Source: Streptomyces luomodiensis
GTDB lineage: Bacteria; Actinomycetota; Actinomycetes; Streptomycetales; Streptomycetaceae
Direction of reading: 5' to 3'
Length of the DNA: 64,000 bases
Assembly (NCBI RefSeq): GCF_031679605.1
Contig: NZ_CP117522.1
Coordinates: 4,278,001-4,342,000 of the forward strand
Shown here: positions 1 through 7,824 of the stretch, in pieces
Numbering within the stretch: the stretch's first letter is position 1
Layout of the letters: every line of letters begins with the position of its first letter
Program-made: the position numbers and the translations under genes
Notes under the pieces: generated by a model
What the model saw: the letters and a program-made list of their open reading frames with translations, nothing else
What the model was told of the DNA's origin: nothing
The model's database searches: none

Positions 1-21
1 GGAGCCGGGGGTGACATCCGG

Positions 22-33
22 CTACGCGCGTAG
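22..33 (+). promoter_or_regulatory. Palindromic operator at the deoC promoter
   Basis: Perfect 12-bp palindrome CTACGCGCGTAG. It lies between a -35-like GTGACA (11-16) and a -10 TATGCT (35-40), so a bound repressor would block the promoter. The same 12-mer occurs at 14423-14434 before add, and a 10/12 match at 25659-25670 before the BMP lipoprotein gene. The regulator is not in this window. Confidence 0.75.
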
Positions 34-52
34 ATATGCTCATCTGGTGACC

Positions 53-1048
53 ATGCCCACCACAGTTCCCGCATACGGCGAAGAGGCCGCGGAGCGACTC
101 GCGTCGATGGCGGACGTGACCGCGAGCGACAGCGCCCTGCGCCGCTTTCTGCACGGCCTGCCGGGCGTCGACGCGGTCGGCCTCCAGGCCCGTGCCGCGA
201 CCCTCGGCACCCGCTCGATCAAGACCACGGCGAAGGCGTACGCCATCGACCTGGCGATCTCGATGATCGACCTGACGACCCTGGAGGGCGCGGACACCCC
301 GGGCAAGGTCCGGGCCCTGTGCGCCAAGGGCCTCAACCCCGACCCCACCGACCGCACCGTCCCCCGGGTCGCGGCGATCTGCGTCTACGGCGACATGGTG
401 GCCACCGCCAAGGAGGCCCTGGGGGGCAGCGACATCCAGGTGGCCGCCGTCGCCACGGCCTTCCCCTCCGGCCGGGCCGCGCTGCCGGTCAAGCTGGCCG
501 ACACCCGGGACGCGGTGGCCGCCGGGGCGGACGAGATCGACATGGTGATCGACCGCGGCGCCTTCCTCTCCGGCCGCTACCTCGAGGTCTTCGAGGAGAT
601 CCGGCAGGTGAAAGACGCCTGTGCCCGCGAGGACGGCACCGCCGCCCACCTCAAGGTCATCTTCGAGACCGGTGAACTCCAGACGTACGACAACGTCCGC
701 CGCGCCTCCTGGCTGGCGATGCTCGCGGGCGCGGACTTCATCAAGACCTCCACCGGCAAGGTGGCCGTCAACGCGACCCCGCCCGTCACCCTCGTCCTGC
801 TGGAGGCGGTGCGCGACTTCCGCGCCGCCACCGGTGTGCAGGTGGGCGTGAAGCCCGCGGGCGGCATCCGCACCAGCAAGGACGCCATCAAGTACCTGGT
901 GATGGTCAATGAGACGCTGGGCGAGGAGTGGCTCTCCCCGCAGTGGTTCCGCTTCGGCGCCTCCAGCCTGCTCAACGATCTGCTGATGCAGCGCCAGAAG
1001 CTGAGCACCGGCCGGTACTCCGGTCCCGACTACGTGACGGTGGACTGA
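53..1048 (+). CDS. deoC: Deoxyribose-phosphate aldolase
   Basis: Cytosolic class I aldolase that cleaves 2-deoxyribose-5-phosphate to glyceraldehyde-3-phosphate and acetaldehyde, the last step of deoxynucleoside catabolism. 331 aa. The Schiff-base lysine is in FIKTSTGK (about residue 231), and KPAGGIRT further on is the usual phosphate-binding strand. The longer reading from GTG 11 is unlikely because that codon is the -35 box and the operator would be coding. A GTG at 47 lies exactly 6 nt after the -10, so a leaderless start two codons earlier is possible. It is followed after 6 nt by an aldehyde dehydrogenase, which fits removal of acetaldehyde. Confidence 0.93.
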   Translation: MPTTVPAYGEEAAERLASMADVTASDSALRRFLHGLPGVDAVGLQARAATLGTRSIKTTAKAYAIDLAISMIDLTTLEGADTPGKVRALCAKGLNPDPTDRTVPRVAAICVYGDMVATAKEALGGSDIQVAAVATAFPSGRAALPVKLADTRDAVAAGADEIDMVIDRGAFLSGRYLEVFEEIRQVKDACAREDGTAAHLKVIFETGELQTYDNVRRASWLAMLAGADFIKTSTGKVAVNATPPVTLVLLEAVRDFRAATGVQVGVKPAGGIRTSKDAIKYLVMVNETLGEEWLSPQWFRFGASSLLNDLLMQRQKLSTGRYSGPDYVTVD

Positions 1049-1054
1049 TACGCC

Positions 1055-2539
1055 ATGCCAGTTTTCGAGTACGCACCCGCGCCGGAGTCCCGCGCGGTCG
1101 TCGACATCGCCCCGTCCTACGGGCTGTTCATCGACGGGGAGTTCGGCGAGGCGGGCGACGGCAAGGTCTTCAAGACCCTCTCCCCCTCCTCCGAGGAGGT
1201 CCTCTCGGAGGTCGCCCAGGCAGGCGCCGAGGACGTCGACCGCGCCGTCAAGGCCGCCCGTAAGGCGTTCGCGACCTGGTCCGCGCTCCCGGGCTCGGAG
1301 CGCGCCAAGTACCTCTTCCGCATCGCGCGGATCATCCAGGAGCGCTCCCGCGAGCTGGCCGTCCTGGAGTCGCTGGACAACGGCAAGCCGATCCGCGAGT
1401 CCCGTGACGCCGATCTGCCCCTGGTCGCGGCCCACTTCTTCTACTACGCGGGCTGGGCCGACAAGCTGGCCTACGCCGGCTACGGACCCGACCCCAGGCC
1501 CCTGGGCGTGGCCGGTCAGGTCATCCCCTGGAACTTCCCGCTCCTGATGCTGGCCTGGAAGGTCGCCCCGGCGCTCGCCACCGGCAATACGGTCGTCCTC
1601 AAGCCCGCCGAGACGACGCCTTTGAGCGCCTTGTTCTTCGCGGACATCTGCCGGCAGGCCGGGCTGCCCAAGGGCGTGGTGAACATCGTCACCGGCGACG
1701 GCTCGACCGGCGCCGAGCTGGTCGCCCACCCCGGGGTCGACAAGGTGGCCTTCACCGGCTCCACGGAGGTCGGCAAGGCCATCGCCCGTTCCGTCGCCGG
1801 TACGCGGAAGAAGGTCACCCTGGAGCTCGGCGGCAAGGCCGCGAACATCGTCTTCGACGACGCCCCCATCGACCAGGCGGTCGAGGGCATCATCGGCGGC
1901 ATCTTCTTCAACCAGGGCCATGTCTGCTGCGCGGGCTCCCGCCTGCTGGTCCAGGAGTCCGTCCAGGAGGAGTTGCTGGACGCGCTCAAGCGCCGGATGC
2001 GCACCCTGCGGGTGGGCGATCCGCTGGACAAGAACACCGACATCGGCGCCATCAACTCCGCCGAGCAGCTGGCCCGTATCCGTGCGCTGGCCGACGCGGG
2101 CGAGGCCGAGGGGGCCGAGCGCTGGGCGCCGGAGTGCGAACTGCCCAGCCACGGCTACTGGTTCGCGCCCACCCTCTTCACCGGCGTCACCCAGGCCCAC
2201 CGGATCGCCCGTGAGGAGATCTTCGGCCCGGTGCTGTCGGTGCTGACCTTCCGTACCCCCGACGAGGCCGTGGCCAAGGCCAACAACACCCCCTACGGCC
2301 TGTCGGCGGGCATCTGGACGGAGAAGGGCTCGCGCATCCTGGCCATGGCGAACAAGCTGCGGGCCGGTGTGATCTGGTCCAACACCTTCAACAAGTTCGA
2401 CCCGGCCTCCCCGTTCGGCGGTTACAAGGAGTCGGGTTACGGCCGCGAGGGCGGTCGCCACGGCCTGGAGGCATACCTCGCCGGAGCAGCCGAACCGACG
2501 AGCGAGCGCAGCGAGCGAGAAGGAGAGCGCGACCGATGA
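1055..2539 (+). CDS. Aldehyde dehydrogenase
   Basis: NAD(P)-dependent aldehyde dehydrogenase of 494 aa, full family length. VIPWNFPLLM and the FTGSTEVGK nucleotide-binding segment are present, as are the general base Glu in TLELGGKA (about E257) and the catalytic Cys in GHVCCAGSR (about C291). The last 20 residues are a charged tail. It is transcribed just after deoC and overlaps the next gene by 4 nt (ATGA), so translational coupling is likely. From context it probably oxidises acetaldehyde released by DeoC; the true substrate range cannot be read from sequence. Confidence 0.9.
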   Translation: MPVFEYAPAPESRAVVDIAPSYGLFIDGEFGEAGDGKVFKTLSPSSEEVLSEVAQAGAEDVDRAVKAARKAFATWSALPGSERAKYLFRIARIIQERSRELAVLESLDNGKPIRESRDADLPLVAAHFFYYAGWADKLAYAGYGPDPRPLGVAGQVIPWNFPLLMLAWKVAPALATGNTVVLKPAETTPLSALFFADICRQAGLPKGVVNIVTGDGSTGAELVAHPGVDKVAFTGSTEVGKAIARSVAGTRKKVTLELGGKAANIVFDDAPIDQAVEGIIGGIFFNQGHVCCAGSRLLVQESVQEELLDALKRRMRTLRVGDPLDKNTDIGAINSAEQLARIRALADAGEAEGAERWAPECELPSHGYWFAPTLFTGVTQAHRIAREEIFGPVLSVLTFRTPDEAVAKANNTPYGLSAGIWTEKGSRILAMANKLRAGVIWSNTFNKFDPASPFGGYKESGYGREGGRHGLEAYLAGAAEPTSERSEREGERDR

Positions 2540-3411
2540 AGCAGTCTGACCGCAACGACCGGCTCTCCGTGCTCAAGACCTACAAGCTGTTCGTCGGGGG
2601 CAAGTTCCCCCGGTCCGAGAGCGGGCGGGTGTACGAGGTGACCGACACGAAGGGCCAGTGGCTGGCCAACGCCCCGCTGGCCTCCCGTAAGGACGCCCGG
2701 GACGCGGTCGTCGCCGCGCGCAAGGCGTTCGGCGGCTGGTCCGGGGCCACCGCCTACAACCGGGGCCAGATCCTCTACCGCGTCGCCGAGATGCTGGAGG
2801 GCCGCCGGGACCAGTTCATCCGCGAGGTGGCCGAGGGCGAGGGGCTGAGCAGGGCCGGGGCCACCGCCGCCGTGGACGCCGCGATCGACCGCTGGGTCTG
2901 GTACGCGGGCTGGTCCGACAAGATCGCCCAGATCGCCGGGTCGGCCAACCCCGTGGCCGGGCCGTACTTCAACCTCTCCTCCCCCGAGCCGACCGGCGTG
3001 GTCGCGCTCCTGGCGCCCCAGGAATCCTCGTTTCTCGGCCTGGTGTCGGTGATCGCCCCGGCGATCGTCACCGGGAACACGGCCGTGGTCGTCGCCGCCG
3101 AGGGCGCCCCGCTGCCCGCGCTCTCCCTCGCCGAGGTCCTGGCCACCTCCGATCTGCCCGGCGGGGTGGTGAACCTGCTCTCCGGCAGGACCGCGGAGAT
3201 CGCCGTCCCGCTCGCCGCGCACCAGGACGTCAACGCGATCGACCTGGCCGGCGCGGATGCGGAGCTCGCGGTGGAGCTGGAGAAGGCCGCCGCGGAGAAC
3301 CTCAAGCGCGTCCTCCGTCCACAGCCTGTGGATTGGGCGGCCGACCCCGGCACCGGCCGTCTCCTCGCCTTCCTGGAGACCAAGACCGTCTGGCATCCGA
3401 TGGGCGTCTGA
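2536..3411 (+). CDS. Aldehyde dehydrogenase-like protein lacking the catalytic half
   Basis: 291 aa related to the N-terminal, cofactor-binding half of aldehyde dehydrogenases (conserved stretches around GYVALLAPQE-like and PAIVTGNTAVV segments, residues about 155-200). No GGKA glutamate and no catalytic cysteine motif follow; the protein ends shortly after residue 270 with a different tail. It starts inside the stop of the active dehydrogenase (ATGA overlap), so the two are made together. It is probably a partner or structural subunit rather than an enzyme. The reading frame is clean and not obviously decaying, so I call it a pseudoenzyme, not a pseudogene. Confidence 0.8.
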   Translation: MKQSDRNDRLSVLKTYKLFVGGKFPRSESGRVYEVTDTKGQWLANAPLASRKDARDAVVAARKAFGGWSGATAYNRGQILYRVAEMLEGRRDQFIREVAEGEGLSRAGATAAVDAAIDRWVWYAGWSDKIAQIAGSANPVAGPYFNLSSPEPTGVVALLAPQESSFLGLVSVIAPAIVTGNTAVVVAAEGAPLPALSLAEVLATSDLPGGVVNLLSGRTAEIAVPLAAHQDVNAIDLAGADAELAVELEKAAAENLKRVLRPQPVDWAADPGTGRLLAFLETKTVWHPMGV

Positions 3412-3430
3412 TCGAGCCCACTCCCCGACC

Positions 3431-3478
3431 CTCACGGCGTCCGTGACTTCCGGACATCGCGGGGGTCTTTTTCGTCGC
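3431..3478 (+). terminator. Weak candidate terminator after the deoC operon
   Basis: A 5-bp GTCCG/CGGAC hairpin is followed by a G-rich stretch and a run of five T. It is short for a Streptomyces terminator, but it is the only candidate between the deoC operon and the next promoter. Confidence 0.3.
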
Positions 3479-3482
3479 ACAT

Positions 3483-3512
3483 ATTGTCAACAATTTCATC
3501 AACAGTTAGGTT
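3483..3512 (+). promoter_or_regulatory. Promoter with GntR-like palindrome before the aromatic-acid operon
   Basis: AT-rich island in GC-rich DNA. A -35 TTGTCA (3484-3489) and -10 TAGGTT (3507-3512) are spaced by 17 nt. The -35 is embedded in ATTGTCAACAAT (3483-3494), a palindrome with 5-bp arms of the TTGTnnACAA type bound by many GntR/FCD regulators. No adjacent regulator gene is present; assignment to the GntR family is inference from the site shape. Confidence 0.6.
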
Positions 3513-3546
3513 GCGAGAGACCCCACGCCACGAAGGAAAACAGCGA

Positions 3547-4572
3547 ATGATCATCGACTGCCATGGCCACTTCACCACCGCGCCGCCGGCGCTGGAGGCA
3601 TGGCGCACCCAGCAGATCAACGGACTCACCGACCCCGCTCTCTCCCCCGCCCGCGCCGACCTCCGCATCAGCGACGACGAGCTGCGCGAGAGCATCGAGC
3701 CGAACCAGCTCCGCCTGATGGACGAACGCGGCATCGACATGACCGTCTTCTCGCCGCGCGCGTCCTTCATGGCCCACCACATCGGTGATTTCGACACCTC
3801 CGCCGAGTGGGCGGCCATCTGCAACGAGCTGTGCTACCGCGTCAGCCGGCTCTACCCGGAGCGCTTCGTCCCGGCCGCGATGCTTCCGCAGTCGCCCGGC
3901 GTCGACCCGGCCACCTGCGTGCCCGAGCTCACCCGCTGCGTGGAGGAGTACGGGGCCGTGGCGGTCAACCTCAACCCCGATCCCTCGGGCGGCCACTGGA
4001 CGGCCCCGCCGCTGACCGACCGCTCGTGGTACCCCGTCTACGAGAAGCTGGTGGAGTACGACGTCCCGGCGATGGTGCATGTGAGCACCAGCGTCAACCC
4101 GGCGTTCCACACCACCGGGGCGCACTACCTCAACGCCGACACGACGGCGTTCATGCAGCTGGTGCAGGGCGACCTGTTCGCCGACTTCCCCACCCTGCGC
4201 CTGATCATCCCGCATGGCGGCGGTGCCGTTCCGTATCACTGGGGCCGGTTCCGCGGCCTGGCGATGGCGCTCGGCAAGCCGGCCCTGGAGGAGCACGTCC
4301 TGGGCAATGTGTTCTTCGACACGTGCGTCTACCACCAGCCCGGCAGCAACCTCCTCTACGAGGTCATCCCGGCCCGGAACATCCTCTTCGCCTCGGAGAT
4401 GATCGGCGCCGTCCGCTCCGTCGACCCCCGTACCGGCCGGCACTTCGACGACACCCGCCGCTACGCCGAGGCCGCCGGGCTCTCCACGGAGGATCTGGCC
4501 GACATATTCGAACGTAACGCCCGCACTGTCTACCCTCGCCTGGACGCGCTGCTGAAGAAGCAGGACCGCTGA
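3547..4572 (+). CDS. Amidohydrolase, probable 4-oxalomesaconate hydratase
   Basis: 341 aa metal-dependent amidohydrolase (COG2159 type). The N-terminus MIIDCHGHFT carries the first metal-binding histidine pair; LIIPHGGGAVPYH and the late FASEMIGAVR segment resemble the LigJ-type hydratase that converts 4-oxalomesaconate to 4-carboxy-4-hydroxy-2-oxoadipate in protocatechuate 4,5-cleavage or gallate degradation. The start is the ATG at 3547 because GAAGGA lies just upstream; earlier in-frame codons fall inside the promoter. The next gene is a 2-pyrone-4,6-dicarboxylate lactonase homologue, whose product is the substrate of this enzyme, which supports the call. Confidence 0.72.
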   Translation: MIIDCHGHFTTAPPALEAWRTQQINGLTDPALSPARADLRISDDELRESIEPNQLRLMDERGIDMTVFSPRASFMAHHIGDFDTSAEWAAICNELCYRVSRLYPERFVPAAMLPQSPGVDPATCVPELTRCVEEYGAVAVNLNPDPSGGHWTAPPLTDRSWYPVYEKLVEYDVPAMVHVSTSVNPAFHTTGAHYLNADTTAFMQLVQGDLFADFPTLRLIIPHGGGAVPYHWGRFRGLAMALGKPALEEHVLGNVFFDTCVYHQPGSNLLYEVIPARNILFASEMIGAVRSVDPRTGRHFDDTRRYAEAAGLSTEDLADIFERNARTVYPRLDALLKKQDR

Positions 4573-4612
4573 TGGCCACCGCAGGGCCGCGCATCCGCCC
4601 GGAGGAGCCCTC

Positions 4613-5533
4613 ATGAGCACCCTTTCCCCCAAGACCCCGGGCTGGCTGGACTGGTACGCCAACCCGTCCGAGCCCGCCTTCACCCTCCCGCCGGGCACCG
4701 TCGACGCCCACTGCCACGTCTTCGGTCCACAGGCCGCGTTCCCCTTCGCCCCCGAGCGCAAGTACACCCCCTGCGACGGCGGCAAGGACGATCTCTTCGC
4801 CCTCCGCGACCACCTCGGGGTCAGCCGCAATGTGATCGTCCAGGCCACCTGCCACGGGGCGGACAACAGCGCCATGGTCGACGCCGTCCAGTCGTCCGGC
4901 GGCCGGGCGCGCGGTATCGCGACCGTGCGCCCGGACATCACCGACGCCGAGCTGCGCCGGCTGGACGCGGCGGGGGTGCGCGGGGTGCGCTTCACCTTTC
5001 TGAAGCGCCTGGCCGATGCCGCGCCCCAGGACGCCCTGATGACCGTCGCCAAGAAGATCGCCCCGCTCGGCTGGCATGTCGTCCTCTACTTCGAGAGCAA
5101 TGACCTGCCCGAGCTGGAACGTTTCTTCGGCTCACTGCCCACCCCCCTGGTGGTGGACCACATGGGCCGGCCGGATGTGACCCAGCCGGCCGAAGGACCG
5201 GACTTCACCCGCTTCCTGCGGTTCGTCGAGCGCAACGAGGTGTGGGTCAAGGTGACCTGCCCCGAGCGCCTGAGCGTCACCGGTCCCGCCGCGCTGAACG
5301 CGGAGCGCCACCCCTACACCGATGTCGTGCCCTTCGCCCGCCACACGGTCGAGGAGTTCCCCGACCAGGTGCTGTGGGGCACGGACTGGCCGCACCCCAA
5401 CCTCACCGACCACATGCCGGACGACGGGCTGCTGGTCGACTATGTGCCCCAGGTGGCGGTCACCGCCGAGCAGCAGCGGAAGCTGCTGGTCGACAACCCC
5501 ATGAGGCTCTACTGGCCCGGCGAAACCGCCTGA
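4613..5533 (+). CDS. ligI: 2-pyrone-4,6-dicarboxylate lactonase-like hydrolase
   Basis: 306 aa amidohydrolase-superfamily protein. VDAHCHVFGP gives the metal-site histidines near residue 32; RKYTPCDGG, GVRGVRFTFLKR, VVDHMGRPD and the C-terminal VLWGTDWPHPN are hallmarks of PDC lactonases, which open 2-pyrone-4,6-dicarboxylate to 4-oxalomesaconate. It lies 40 nt downstream of the 4-oxalomesaconate hydratase candidate. The symbol follows the LigI family; function in this strain is untested. Confidence 0.8.
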   Translation: MSTLSPKTPGWLDWYANPSEPAFTLPPGTVDAHCHVFGPQAAFPFAPERKYTPCDGGKDDLFALRDHLGVSRNVIVQATCHGADNSAMVDAVQSSGGRARGIATVRPDITDAELRRLDAAGVRGVRFTFLKRLADAAPQDALMTVAKKIAPLGWHVVLYFESNDLPELERFFGSLPTPLVVDHMGRPDVTQPAEGPDFTRFLRFVERNEVWVKVTCPERLSVTGPAALNAERHPYTDVVPFARHTVEEFPDQVLWGTDWPHPNLTDHMPDDGLLVDYVPQVAVTAEQQRKLLVDNPMRLYWPGETA

Positions 5534-5628
5534 TCCCTGCCCCTCCCCCGCTCCGCCCCCTCCCCTCCCTCAGGTGTCTCCCCGGTCTCCCCCTCCCCGT
5601 TTCCCGCCTCTCCTCACAAGGGCCGCAC

Positions 5629-6981
5629 ATGCACCATTCCAATGCGGTGAACCGGCTGAACAGACTTCCCATAGCCCGGTTTCACAAGATCACCCTGCTG
5701 GCCGTCTCCTTCGCCTACTTCTTCGAGTTCGCGGACATCAACACCTTCGCGACCACCGCCCCCCAGCTCGTGGACCTGTGGGGCATCACGGTCGACCAGG
5801 TCGCCTATGTGACCTCGCTGTCGTTCGTCGGCATGTTCATCGGCTCGGTCGTCGCGAGCACCATCGCCGACCGGTGGGGCCGCAAGAACGCGCTGATCTA
5901 CACCACGCTGTGTTTCGGCGTCTTCTCCCTGGCCTCGGCCTTCTCCTGGGACATCGTCTCGATGGGCGTCTTCCGGGTGCTCACCTCGGCGGGGCTGGCC
6001 GCGATGACCGTCGTGGCGGTCATCTACGTCAATGAGGTCTATCCGGCCGCCGTACGCGGCAAGTACCAGGCGTACGCGATCGTCATCGGCATCTGCGGCA
6101 CCCCCGCCACCAACCTCATCGCCAGCGCCGTCGTACCGCTCACCGACTGGTCATGGCGGCTGGTCTACCTGTGGGGCTCCCTCGGCCTCCTCTTCGTCTT
6201 CTTCACCCGGCACCTCAAGGAGTCCCCCCGCTGGCACGAGAGCAGGGGCGAGTACGGCGCGGCGGACGCGATCCTCACCGAGATCGAGGCCCAGGTCGCC
6301 CTGGAGAAGGGCCCGCTCCCCGAGGCCCCGCCGCCGGTCGACGAGGCACGGCCCGCCAAGGCGTCGCCGCGCCTGCTGCTGAAGAAGAAGTACCTCGGGC
6401 CGACCGTTCTGCTCGCGGTGGTGTGGGTGACCCAGACCATCGGCTTCTTCGGCTACTCGAGCTGGGCGCCCACCCTGCTGGCCAAGGAGGGCTTCAGCGT
6501 CGAGAAGTCGGTCTTCTACGTGGCCCTCACCACCGTGGGCGCCCCGCTCGGCTCACTGCTGGCCGCCCTGGTCACCGACCGGTTCGAGCGCAAATGGTGT
6601 CTGGTGGCCTTCGGCACGGTGATCGCGCTCTGCGGTCTGCTGTACGGACTGACCTTCAACCCGATCCTGATCGTGGTCTTCGGCTTCCTGGTGAACTTCT
6701 TCGAGCGCGGCTACACGGCCCTGGGGTACGCCTACTCCCCCGAGCTGTTCGACACCCAGAGCCGCTCGCTGGGGACGGGCGTCTCCTACGGGCTCGGCCG
6801 CCTCTCGAACGCCGCAGGACCGCTGATCATCGCGGGCCTCTACCACCGCACCGGCTATCAGAGCGTCTTCCTGTTCATCGCGGCCACCTGGATCCTGGGC
6901 GCCGTCGCCCTGGCGATCTTCGGCCCCAGGACCCGTCCGGCCCGGACGGCGGCGGCGGAACGGCCCCGAGCGGTCGTCTGA
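5629..6981 (+). CDS. MFS transporter, probably aromatic or carboxylic acid uptake
   Basis: 450 aa, 12 predicted membrane segments, major facilitator superfamily. DRWGRKNALI (about residues 79-88) is the loop 2-3 signature and VYPAAVRGKYQA the sugar/acid-transporter-like motif after helix 4; a central cytoplasmic loop carries KGPLPEAPPP. The start is the ATG at 5629, with AAGGG upstream; the much longer open frame before it overlaps the lactonase in another phase. Third gene of the lactonase operon, so uptake of the pathway's acid substrate is the natural guess. Confidence 0.8.
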   Translation: MHHSNAVNRLNRLPIARFHKITLLAVSFAYFFEFADINTFATTAPQLVDLWGITVDQVAYVTSLSFVGMFIGSVVASTIADRWGRKNALIYTTLCFGVFSLASAFSWDIVSMGVFRVLTSAGLAAMTVVAVIYVNEVYPAAVRGKYQAYAIVIGICGTPATNLIASAVVPLTDWSWRLVYLWGSLGLLFVFFTRHLKESPRWHESRGEYGAADAILTEIEAQVALEKGPLPEAPPPVDEARPAKASPRLLLKKKYLGPTVLLAVVWVTQTIGFFGYSSWAPTLLAKEGFSVEKSVFYVALTTVGAPLGSLLAALVTDRFERKWCLVAFGTVIALCGLLYGLTFNPILIVVFGFLVNFFERGYTALGYAYSPELFDTQSRSLGTGVSYGLGRLSNAAGPLIIAGLYHRTGYQSVFLFIAATWILGAVALAIFGPRTRPARTAAAERPRAVV

Positions 6982-6988
6982 CGGCGTC

Positions 6989-7004
6989 GTCACGTGGGGG
7001 TCAC
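6989..7004 (+). promoter_or_regulatory. Candidate AfsQ1 site before the uridine-kinase-like gene
   Basis: Exact match to GTnAC-n6-GTnAC (GTCAC, six bases, GTCAC), the direct-repeat box described for the response regulator AfsQ1, which is encoded 1.8 kb away. It lies 33 nt upstream of the GTG at 7037. Eight fixed bases can occur by chance about once or twice in 64 kb, so this is suggestive only. Confidence 0.45.
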
Positions 7005-7036
7005 GCGGGCGTAAGGATGCGTCACACTGGTGTTCC

Positions 7037-7687
7037 GTGACCAGCCAACCGCCTTCCGCCCGCGTCGTCCTGCTCTCCGGCCCCTCCGGCTCGGGAAAGT
7101 CGTCGCTCGCGGCCCGCACCGGGCTGCCCGTACTCACCCTCGACGACTTCTACAAGGAGGCCGACGACCCGACGCTCCCCCAACTCGCCGGCGGCGGGGG
7201 CGCCGACTGGGACTCACCACTGTCCTGGGACGCGGACGCGGCGGTCGCGGCGATCGAGGCACTGTGCCGTACGTCACGGGCCACCGTGCCGCTGTACGAC
7301 ATCGCCACCAGCTCCCGCGTCGGCGAGGAGTCGCTGGACATCGGGCAGACGCCACTGCTCATCGCCGAGGGCATCTTCGCCGCCGACATCATCGGGCGGT
7401 GTGCCGACCTCGGGGTGCTCGCGGACGCGCTCTGTCTGCGCGGCCGTCCGTCCACGACCTTCCGCCGCAGGCTGTTGCGCGACCTGCGGGAGGGCCGTAA
7501 GTCGGCGCCGTATCTGGTGCGGCGCGGCTGGCGGCTGATGCGCGCGGAGCGCGGCATCGTGGCCCGGCAGACGGCGCTGGGCGCGTATGCGTGCGGCAAG
7601 GACGTGGCGATGGGCCGGATAGCGGCCGCGGCGGCGGGACCACGTATCCCGGTCCCGGGCCCCGCCGCCCAGAAGACACCCGCCTGA
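7037..7687 (+). CDS. P-loop nucleoside kinase, uridine kinase-like
   Basis: 216 aa. Walker A GPSGSGKSS at residues 15-23, then LTLDDFYKE (residues about 34-42), the substrate-side acidic motif of uridine/cytidine kinases, and LLIAEGIFA, a Walker B-like strand. An arginine-rich lid (RRRLLRDLREGRK, about 139-151) follows. It would phosphorylate a pyrimidine nucleoside to its monophosphate, in keeping with the nucleoside genes around it. GTG start. Monocistronic; ends at a strong bidirectional terminator facing sigQ. Confidence 0.75.
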   Translation: MTSQPPSARVVLLSGPSGSGKSSLAARTGLPVLTLDDFYKEADDPTLPQLAGGGGADWDSPLSWDADAAVAAIEALCRTSRATVPLYDIATSSRVGEESLDIGQTPLLIAEGIFAADIIGRCADLGVLADALCLRGRPSTTFRRRLLRDLREGRKSAPYLVRRGWRLMRAERGIVARQTALGAYACGKDVAMGRIAAAAAGPRIPVPGPAAQKTPA

Positions 7688-7689
7688 CA

Positions 7690-7741
7690 ACAGGTGCGAG
7701 GCCGGACAGATCCCCCCTGGACTGTCCGGCCTCGCACCTGT
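7690..7741. terminator. Bidirectional terminator between udk-like gene and sigQ
   Basis: Perfect 20-bp inverted repeat (7690-7709 with 7722-7741) and a 12-nt loop, between two converging genes. A pyrimidine-rich tract with runs of C and T (7742-7800) follows on the plus strand. Confidence 0.9.
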
Positions 7742-7824
7742 TTCCCCCGTGTTCCCCCGATTTTTTCCTGTTTCCCCCGTTCCCCCCTTTTCCTTTCTCT
7801 CCGCCTTCGGTCGTTCCGCCGCCG

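Noticed and set aside
11..52. Longest deoC reading frame from GTG 11
   Set aside because: The codon overlaps a -35 box and the frame would run through the operator and -10.
7742..7800. Repeated CCCCC/TTTT tract as a CRISPR or origin
   Set aside because: A simple pyrimidine tract after a terminator; no spacer-repeat pattern or DnaA boxes.
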